DNA of 64,000 nucleotides from Crithidia fasciculata. Taxonomy: Eukaryota; Euglenozoa; Kinetoplastea; Trypanosomatida; Trypanosomatidae. Below the pieces are notes generated by a model, which saw nothing but the letters and a program-made list of their open reading frames with translations, ran no database searches and was not told the DNA's origin. Where the stretch lies: positions 589,001 to 653,000 of the forward strand of contig CM003429.1 in NCBI GenBank assembly GCA_000331325.2. Reading direction: 5' to 3'. The position numbers were made by a program, and so were the translations under genes. Shown in pieces: positions 57,821-64,000 of this stretch (positions are counted from its first letter, which is position 1; every line of letters begins with the position of its first letter).

Positions 57821-58437
57821 CCGGAGGAAGGGGCATTTGCTGCTGTGTCTGTCACGCGCACCGCCACCCCATCGTCCTGGAGAATCTGGAATGAACGAGG
57901 GTCGCTCTACCTTTCTCTCTCTCTTTCTGCTGTTGCGTGCGTGCTGTTATCTGCTGCTGTGCGCGGCCAACCCATTCCTGACAACATAGAAATAGAGTTA
58001 TGTGAGGCTTCTTTTTTCTCCCCTCCGTGCAGTCTGCCTTCGCTGGATGCATGCGTACCGCTCTAAGCTTCTTTTTCTTTTTTATACTCAGGGAATGAAA
58101 AGTTATTTGCTGGGTATGCGTGTGCGATGCGCCTGCGTCACACGGATGTGGTGGATTGGGGGAAAGCTTTCACGGCTGCATTGTGCACCCGCTCTTTGTT
58201 TGCCGCTGGCGCATTCTTTCGCTAAACTGCTTTTTCTTTGTTTCTGCTTCTCGTTGGCATGCTTGGTGTTGTGAACTGCTCTGACGCCCTCCCTCTTGAT
58301 GTCGACTGTTTCTACTTTCTCTCTTTTTCTCTCTTTGTCTTCTTCTACTTGATTTTGCGTGTTCGAGGACCACTCTATCTCGACAACCTCACTTTTTTCG
58401 CTGACAGGGTTTTACTGTTCCCTCTACTGTCGCTGCC
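57821..58437. other. intergenic region
   Basis: No gene seen. One CATAGAAA octamer (57985-57992), which is the classical cycling-element sequence of Crithidia S-phase mRNAs. CT tract 58308-58350, then AG 58366-58367 or 58406-58407, before ATG 58438. Confidence 0.65.
57985..57992 (+). promoter_or_regulatory. cycling-element-like octamer CATAGAAA
   Basis: Matches the (C/A)AUAGAA(G/A) motif that in Crithidia controls periodic mRNA levels, and lies in the probable kinesin 3' UTR. It is a single copy; functional sites usually need two, and chance alone predicts about four matches on one strand of this window. Confidence 0.2.
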
Positions 58438-58821
58438 ATGCGCCTTATCACACACAACTTCCTCGCCTGCCTGCAGTGCGACGCCCACCCCCTCGTCATC
58501 ACCGCCGCCGAGGTGGAGGAGATCCCGGTTGACTTCGACGCCGAGTTCACGCGCCGCATGCTGGCTCGTGTCGACTACCCGAGTCTGCGTGCCGCCTTCG
58601 CGAAGCTGCGTTCGACCCATGAGTCAGTGCGGGGCCACTCGGAGGAGCTGCCGGAGACGCTGGAGGGGGCGGACCTGTCCGATGAGAGCGCCTTCCTGCA
58701 GACGGCGCACTACGCGCTCAACGTGATTGCCGTGAAGAACGGCAGCCTGCAGTGCTCGGAGTGCAAGACAGCGTACGCCGTGAACGAGTTCATTCCCAAC
58801 TTTGTGCTGGAGACGAAGTAG
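58438..58821 (+). CDS. TRM112: TRM112 methyltransferase-activating subunit
   Basis: 127 residues, a complete TRM112: MRLITHNFLACLQC at the start (human MKLLTHNLL; yeast has Cys near positions 11 and 16), a helical middle (LQTAHYALNVIAVKN), and the C-terminal knuckle LQCSEC...AYAVNEFIPNFVL. Cys11/Cys14 and Cys106/Cys109 form the zinc site seen in yeast; the human protein has lost it. TRM112 is the obligate partner that stabilises several methyltransferases (tRNA Trm9 and Trm11 types, rRNA Bud23 type, eRF1 Mtq2 type). Expect cytosol and nucleus. The length equals that of the family. Confidence 0.94.
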   Translation: MRLITHNFLACLQCDAHPLVITAAEVEEIPVDFDAEFTRRMLARVDYPSLRAAFAKLRSTHESVRGHSEELPETLEGADLSDESAFLQTAHYALNVIAVKNGSLQCSECKTAYAVNEFIPNFVLETK

Positions 58822-59832
58822 AGGCGACGGCGAGAGCGTCAGTGAACTGTGGCCTTTGGGCTCTGTAGCGTCTCTCTTGACTACCCACTTCAACATGCCG
58901 GAAGCTGTGGATGTTGCGGATAGATAGACCCGCCGGCCGTGCCCGTTTCCTTTCTTTGTTTTTCACGACGAGAGAGGAGAGGTCGCATACACTCACATAC
59001 ACACACATCGTACCCGCGTCTTTGTTGGGAAGTAAGGTGGTTGATTTGAGAACAAATGCATGTTTCTGCTCGGCGAGTGTGTCGTTGTTGGTGTTGGCAC
59101 CGTTAATTCGTTTAAGTAAGCCACAGATGAAGCTGAGTTTTCCTCATGGTGAAGGGAGTTGGGAGAGGGCTCTTTAAAAAATGTGGTCATGCACGTAGTG
59201 CTGCCAGCGAGCGCGGCGCATTGAGAGTCCGCACCTTACACCGAATAAAGGCAGCTGCAACAATAAAAAAAGAAGAAGAATAAAAGTCAAAAACTTTACT
59301 CTTAAAGAGTTTTCTTAACTGTTTAGCACCTGATCAGCTCTTCCCACTGGATGAATCCCGCTTCTGAGCAGATCCGAGTCGCTTGTGATTGTCGGTGCGG
59401 TTTCATTCCCTCTCTGTTTGAACTCGCTGCTGCAGGCCTATTTTTTTTCCTTTTCTTGGGCAGGCACGAAGCCAGGGATTTAAGACACCCGCAAGCAGCA
59501 GCGGCTTCGTCTTCGCACAGACTCCGCGAAAGGGCGGTCGACGGTTTTTCTGTGTGGCCGCTCAGGCAACAATGCGAGTGCTTGCGCTGGCGTCTCTCTC
59601 TCTTCTTACCTTCTCTCCTTCCCCTCTCACTCGCTCGTACCATTAACGGCGTCCCGCAGCGTCGTTCTTGAAGGCACTAAAGGCAAATTCATAGCATTTT
59701 GGGCCATTGCTCATAGACGCCGGCAGCCGCACGCACGCACAAACACGTGTTAGCCACGCTGGTACAGACTCCTCTAGACATAGACAAATAGAAAAGAAAA
59801 CAGCAAAACACACACAAAAAAAACCAACAACA
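58822..59832. other. 1-kb intergenic region, 5' flank of the SAMHD1-like gene
   Basis: No gene seen. A CT-rich tract (59588-59640) ends at AG 59658-59659, the probable acceptor. The resulting 5' UTR holds two adjacent cycling-type octamers (separate entry). An A-rich stretch precedes the ATG (59789-59832). Confidence 0.65.
59779..59794 (+). promoter_or_regulatory. tandem cycling-element-like octamers
   Basis: CATAGACA followed directly by AATAGAAA. The second matches (C/A)AUAGAA(G/A) exactly, the first with one change, and a third one-change copy (CATAGACG) lies at 59712-59719. All three fall in the predicted 5' UTR of a dNTP-metabolising gene, where S-phase regulation would make sense. Evidence is sequence match only. 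Confidence 0.35.
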
Positions 59833-61206
59833 ATGTCCAGGCTCATTGGCAAGCACCGCACACGCGACCTCACGATCCTCGACCGCATCTATGAACACAT
59901 TAGCCTCCCCCCGCTCGTCGTGGCCGCCATCGATACCCCGGAGTTCCAGCGCCTCCGCACACTGCACCAGCTCGGCGCCTCCTCCTTTCTTTACCCCGGC
60001 GCCGTCCACACCCGCTTCGAGCACAGCATCGGTGTGGCCCACATGGCCCGCACCCTCCTCCTCAACTTCCGCCACCAACAGCCAGACCTTGGGCTGAGTG
60101 AGGTGGACATCGAGATGGGCATGCTGGCGGGCCTCTTCCACGACGTCGGCCACGGACCGTTTTCACACCTTTTCGAGGACGTCGTCTCCCGCCGCTGCGG
60201 CATCGAGTTCAACCACGAGGACATGTCCGAGCGCATCGCACGGCGCGTCCTTGGAGACCTGATTCCCCGCACGCACGTCGACGTCGTGGTCGGGCTCATG
60301 CGGGGCCGCTCCTTGCCTGGCATCACCTACGGCGAGATCATCAGCAACAAGCGCAACGGCATCGATGTGGACCGCCTCGATTACTTCATCCGCGACTCCA
60401 TGTGCTGCTTTGGCAAGCCGACCGTCGATGTGCGTGTGAATCGTCTCTTCAACTCTGCGCGTGTGGTGTGCGAGGGTGGGCAGTGGCAGCTGGCCTTTGA
60501 GCAGAAGCTTGCTCTCTCCCTGCGTGAGATCTTCACGCTCCGCGCCAAGCTGCACAAGAACGTGTATCAGCACCAGGTCACGAAGGCCATTGGCCACATG
60601 ATCGGCGACATCATCCACGCCGCCGCCCCGTACTACAAGGTGGGCGGCCACACCCTCATGGAGTGTGCGAAGGACGAGACCCTTTTCGTGAAGCTGGGCG
60701 ACTGGATCCTGGAGGCCATCGAGGCAAGCGAGGACCCACGGCTGGCCGAGGCCCACGCCATCCTGCACCGCCTCCGCACCCGCGACCTCTACCGCGTTGT
60801 CTACTCCAGCGCCCTCGACATTACGCAGCGGGCGGCGCTGGAGACGGTAGAGTGGCAGGCGGCCATCGTCGAGCACGCGCACCCCTCCTTCCCCTTCACC
60901 GCCGACGACTTCGTGGCGGAGGTGGTGGTGATCAACCAGGGCAAGGGCACCGCCGACCCCCTCGAGTCGGTTCTCTTCTTCAACCCCAAGAAGCCCTCGC
61001 AGCCTCTGATGCGGCTGCGACCCGCCGCGGATGTGAAGCACAGCAGCCCCCTCTTCACGCCACAGCAGTTCGAGGAGCGGACGTTGATGGTGTTCGAGCG
61101 GCGGCCCACCAACGGAGCGGTGCAGCGCGCCTGCGAGCGGCTGTGCGCTGATGCGGCCTTCGCACCATTCTTCACCGAGTCTCTGCCCTTCTACAACGTG
61201 AAGTAA
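59833..61206 (+). CDS. SAMHD1-like HD-domain deoxynucleoside triphosphate triphosphohydrolase
   Basis: 457 residues from ATG 59833 (MSRLIGKHRTRDLTILD). The HD domain has every metal ligand: His64 (RFEHSIGV), His103-Asp104 (LFHDVGHGPFSH) and Asp180 (IDVDRLDYFIRD). The stretch NKRNGIDVDRLDYF is nearly the same as SAMHD1 NKRNGIDVDKWDYF. The preceding FQRLRTLHQLG...YPGAVHTRFEHS is also typical. No SAM domain and no long N-terminal extension are present, as in the shorter eukaryotic and bacterial dNTPases. The family cleaves dNTPs to deoxynucleoside and triphosphate, which keeps dNTP pools balanced. T. brucei has such enzymes (HD52, HD82). Location could be nuclear, cytosolic or mitochondrial; no clear presequence is seen. 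Confidence 0.93.
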   Translation: MSRLIGKHRTRDLTILDRIYEHISLPPLVVAAIDTPEFQRLRTLHQLGASSFLYPGAVHTRFEHSIGVAHMARTLLLNFRHQQPDLGLSEVDIEMGMLAGLFHDVGHGPFSHLFEDVVSRRCGIEFNHEDMSERIARRVLGDLIPRTHVDVVVGLMRGRSLPGITYGEIISNKRNGIDVDRLDYFIRDSMCCFGKPTVDVRVNRLFNSARVVCEGGQWQLAFEQKLALSLREIFTLRAKLHKNVYQHQVTKAIGHMIGDIIHAAAPYYKVGGHTLMECAKDETLFVKLGDWILEAIEASEDPRLAEAHAILHRLRTRDLYRVVYSSALDITQRAALETVEWQAAIVEHAHPSFPFTADDFVAEVVVINQGKGTADPLESVLFFNPKKPSQPLMRLRPAADVKHSSPLFTPQQFEERTLMVFERRPTNGAVQRACERLCADAAFAPFFTESLPFYNVK

Positions 61207-61721
61207 AAAAGAAAAGGAGACGAGCAGAAGAACAAATGCTGCCACTGACCTTGCTGCTGCTGCCTTCGTTTATTGTCAACCTCAGTCCACAGAGAGTGAA
61301 GCCTATTGAACAACAACAAATAAAGCTGAAAAGAGACCAGATTTTGTGCCGGTATTGATCTGCGATGTGGTGCTGCGCAGCACTCTCTATACCGTTAATG
61401 TTGACACCCAGGGAGACCGTCACCGCCATGTCACCGCAGTTTTTTTTCTATTCGCTCTTCCCTTCCTTTTCGTGTGGTTGTAAATTTTGCAGATGCTGTG
61501 CGCACCTCTCTGCCTTTGACTTTCCCCTCTTACCACTCTTCTCCCCTTCTTTCAATTTTCCTCCTCTTTCGGGTTTGTGGTCACTACACGTACTTCCATA
61601 CACGAGGGAACTGCCTACGCAGCAACGCGTTGACCTTCACGGATAGCGTAAAAAAAAAAAATTGTGTATCTGTGCAGCGCACACACACGTACACAGAGAA
61701 GCAATCCTTTACGGTGGAGAC
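61207..61721. other. intergenic region
   Basis: No gene seen. CT-rich tract 61518-61575, AG 61606-61607 as likely acceptor, A-run 61650-61660 in the 5' UTR. Confidence 0.65.
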
Positions 61722-62048
61722 ATGTTTCGACGCAGCAGCCGCCTTCTCGTGCGGCTCCCCAAAGCCCGTCGCCCCCGCGAGCGTCCGTGGGAGATTTTCA
61801 ACACGCGCGACTACGGCTTCCACGAAGGCTCGCAGAACTACTCTATGTGGTTCGGCACGGCCTTCATCTTTCTTTCGTTGCTGATGCTCGAGGTGTACCA
61901 GCAGGTGCAGCGGGTGCTGCAGCGTGGCGACACCTGCCCTTCCTGCGAGGCGGCCCGCGAGCACTACCGGAAGCGTGTCGAGGAGCGCGAGCAAGAGATT
62001 GCGGCGACGGCGAAGCACGAGGAGGCACTGCGCCTCTCTCACCACTAA
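61722..62048 (+). CDS. small single-pass membrane protein, probably mitochondrial
   Basis: 108 residues from ATG 61722, the first after AG 61607. The N-terminus MFRRSSRLLVRLPKARRPRE is strongly basic and free of acids, like a mitochondrial presequence. A short motif with aromatic residues (WEIFNTRDYGFHEGSQNY) precedes one membrane helix at about 43-58 (MWFGTAFIFLSLLMLEVY). After it comes a C-x2-C (CPSC, about 71-74) and a charged helix to the C-terminus (HYRKRVEEREQEIAATAKHE). Size and layout resemble accessory subunits of inner-membrane respiratory complexes. No homologue is recognised, so the role is unknown. Confidence 0.72.
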   Translation: MFRRSSRLLVRLPKARRPRERPWEIFNTRDYGFHEGSQNYSMWFGTAFIFLSLLMLEVYQQVQRVLQRGDTCPSCEAAREHYRKRVEEREQEIAATAKHEEALRLSHH

Positions 62049-62913
62049 GCAGGCCGCCCGTTGAGGGAGAGAGTAGTGCACGTTTTACTGTTAAACTCTG
62101 CTGTCGCGTGTGTTCACCAATCGAATTCAGCTCTCTGTGATGTGCAGAGCGGAAGACAAACGAAGTCGACTCGACGTCTTTGTGAAGGAAGGGGGTGAAT
62201 GTGTGGTTGTTGCCTTGACTGTGGTGAAGGCGCTCGCCTGCTGTGAGTGTGGTGCATCAACAAGGAGGAAAACGAGAGGCTCTCGCTTTCTTTTCTCTCT
62301 CACATTTAACAAAAAACAAAGAGACAACAACAAAACCGATTGTTGTATGAGATGAAGTGGGCTGCTGCTTATGTCGGACTTTGTTTCTCGACGGAGGAGT
62401 TCTGGCACTCTGTTGAAGCTTCGCGTTCTTGTGTCGTACGTGGTAAGCTGCAACGCGTTACTATCAGATTAGATCTAAACTACCGGCGATGATGCTAAGC
62501 CGTTTTGAACAAGTCAGCAGTACAAAGTGTGAATTTTTTTATGCGTGTTTTCGATTATAATTGGCACCGCTGCCTTTTTTAAACTATCAGTTGCCGCTTT
62601 CAGTCGGAGAACCGTGGCATTCCCGTGCTTCTTCTATCTCTTCTTTCCCTCCTACTCTCTTCCTTCTTCATGAACATTACGCCTCCCGTCGACGCGCCAG
62701 CAGCGCTCCGTCTAGCAACCAGAGCTCTTCGTGATTTACTTCATCCTTCTTTTGTATTTCCCCTCTCCTCTATACACATCTTTTCCCTCGTGTCTCTTCT
62801 TCACCTGCTCACTCGCCGTCGTTTTAGAAAAAAGGAAAAGGAAACACTCCAGCAAAGGAGCCGACAAACCATAAAAAAAAAAGAAACAGCACGCGCACAT
62901 CACATCCGCGAAG
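62049..62913. other. intergenic region
   Basis: No gene seen. Two long CT tracts (62628-62668 and 62750-62825) and AG 62826-62827, the last acceptor before the proteasome gene. Confidence 0.65.
62826..62827 (+). promoter_or_regulatory. candidate spliced-leader acceptor AG for proteasome beta-6
   Basis: First AG after about 75 nt of pyrimidine-rich sequence (context CGTTTTAG). No ATG follows until 62914, giving an 86-nt 5' UTR. Confidence 0.55.
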
Positions 62914-63657
62914 ATGATCGAGGACCACTCCGAGTACGGGCACAACTACTACCCCAAGAAGTTGGCCAGCTCCGTCCTGACGCTGCCGCAGCAAGGCGCC
63001 AAGCAGCAGCAGTGGAGCCCTTACCAGGATAACGGCGGTACCACCGCTGCCATCGCAGGTAAGGACTTCGTCATCCTCGCTGGTGACACCCGGCTGAACG
63101 GCGATTTCTGCCTCCACACCCGCAACGATGACAGCAAGATCTTCCAGCTCACGGACAGGACCTTTATGGCGAGCAACGGCATGCAGGCGGACCGGCTGCA
63201 GTTGCAGCAGATGCTCAAGTACCGTATTAAGTGGTACAAGTACAACAACGGTGGCAAGGTGCCGCCGACCAAGGCAATTGCGCAGCTGATGTCGACGATG
63301 CTCTACCAGCGCCGCTCCTTTCCGTACTACACCTTCAACATGATCGTCGGTCTTGACGAGCAGGGCAAGGGTGTCTGCTACAGCTACGACGCGGTGGGCT
63401 CGACGGAGCCCTTCTCGTACGGTACCCGCGGCAGTGCTGCCAGCTTTGTGGAGCCGCTGCTGGACTGCTTGATCATGCGGCAGCACATGACCGGCAAGGC
63501 CCCGGAGGAGATGACGAAGGAGGCGGCGCTGGCGATGCTGAAGAACGCCTTCACTGGTGCGGCAGAGCGCGACATATACACGGGCGACTCCGTGTCCTTC
63601 TTTGTCATCACGAAGGACGGCGTGCAGCAGGAAAGCTTCCCTCTTCGCAAGGACTAA
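62914..63657 (+). CDS. 20S proteasome beta-6 subunit (PSMB1 type)
   Basis: 247 residues. After about 35 residues of propeptide-like N-terminus comes [18 protein letters not shown], then [52 protein letters not shown] and a C-terminal [16 protein letters not shown]. These match human PSMB1 (beta-6) in order and spacing, including the FPYY motif (RRFFPYY) and the LRKD end. Beta-6 is one of the non-catalytic ring subunits, so no peptidase activity is expected although a Thr follows Gly-Gly. It assembles in the two inner rings of the 20S core. Start: first ATG after the acceptor at 62827. Confidence 0.95.
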   Translation: MIEDHSEYGHNYYPKKLASSVLTLPQQGAKQQQWSPYQDNGGTTAAIAGKDFVILAGDTRLNGDFCLHTRNDDSKIFQLTDRTFMASNGMQADRLQLQQMLKYRIKWYKYNNGGKVPPTKAIAQLMSTMLYQRRSFPYYTFNMIVGLDEQGKGVCYSYDAVGSTEPFSYGTRGSAASFVEPLLDCLIMRQHMTGKAPEEMTKEAALAMLKNAFTGAAERDIYTGDSVSFFVITKDGVQQESFPLRKD

Positions 63658-64000
63658 GAGGGGAAAAAACGAAGGAAAGAGAGAGGACATGTGCGAAAGG
63701 TGGAGTATTTTCTATGTGATTGATGTCTCTCTTATCGCCTCCCCACCTTAAACACCGTTTGCCTTTTTCATTTCTTTATCTTTCTCCGAGTGCTGAGCAT
63801 CATCATTAGAGGTGTGAGCAGCGATGAAGCTCGTCTGCCACCTCAGCAGCGGCGCTGGCATGTGCGTGGCCGTGAATGTCTGCGTGCGTATTATTGTTTT
63901 TTTTTTCCACTATTTCAATTTTGTTTGACTCGTATTGGTGTGCGTGTGTGTGTATGGCTTCTCTCAGTTTTTTAATTCTCGTGCAACGCCAGGATTTTTA
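63658..64000. other. 3' flank of proteasome beta-6 to window end
   Basis: No gene seen. T-run at 63896-63906 and a GT-rich repeat 63940-63952. Presumably 3' UTR and the start of the next intergenic region. Confidence 0.6.

Noticed and set aside
1-64000. A strand-switch region or pol II start site
   Set aside because: All accepted genes are on the + strand, and there is no divergent or convergent gene pair in the window.

Overview
The window is a stretch of a trypanosomatid (kinetoplastid protist) chromosome. The signs are 24 intronless protein genes that all read on the + strand, long pyrimidine tracts followed by the first AG just upstream of start codons (spliced-leader acceptor sites), GC-rich coding sequence separated by T-, A- and CT-rich non-coding DNA, and family members typical of Leishmaniinae (FBT pteridine transporter, oligopeptidase B-like peptidase, XRNA). 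From memory only, the gene content and order (sterol dehydrogenase, oligopeptidase B-like, pteridine transporter, RNase H, proteasome beta subunit) recall Leishmania chromosome 6 read in reverse. The 494-codon RNase H1 with an N-terminal extension fits the size I remember for Crithidia fasciculata RNH1. I favour Crithidia/Leptomonas within Leishmaniinae but cannot prove the species.

The whole window looks like one polycistronic unit with no strand switch. Many of the longest open frames start at GTG or TTG upstream of the true ATG. I moved those starts to the first ATG after a plausible splice acceptor.

Layout. 1-16 kb: 3' end of a 3-beta-HSD-like sterol dehydrogenase, oligopeptidase B-like serine peptidase, degenerate B-box/coiled-coil/TPR protein, a low-complexity protein, and a folate/biopterin-type transporter. 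16-26 kb: a 2.9-kb non-coding gap, a MYND zinc-finger protein, RNase H1, a Cys-rich PSI-like type I membrane protein, and an FHA-BRCT protein that I read as the NBS1/Nibrin subunit of the MRN complex. 26-38 kb: a protein with an internal repeat, XRNA-type 5'-3' exoribonuclease, and the ciliary protein LZTFL1/BBS17. 38-50 kb: a membrane-anchored protein with what look like three PsbP/Mog1-like domains, an ER-type polytopic protein, a calcyphosin-like protein, a second FHA protein, selenocysteine tRNA with an orphan box B just upstream, and a 72-residue protein. 50-64 kb: a PH-like protein, a large low-complexity protein, a kinesin, TRM112, a SAMHD1-like dNTP hydrolase, a small membrane protein and proteasome beta-6.

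Themes: genome maintenance and nucleotide metabolism (NBS1-like, RNase H1, SAMHD1-like), RNA and translation (XRNA, TRM112, tRNA-Sec), and flagellum/cytoskeleton (LZTFL1, calcyphosin-like, kinesin). In trypanosomatids neighbours share a transcript but not necessarily a pathway, so I do not read the order as an operon. I saw no transposon, retroelement, CRISPR array or viral sequence. The most notable items are the NBS1 candidate, the triple PsbP/Mog1-like protein, the dual-start RNase H1, the tRNA-Sec locus with its orphan box B, and a tandem cycling-type octamer in the probable 5' UTR of the SAMHD1-like gene.
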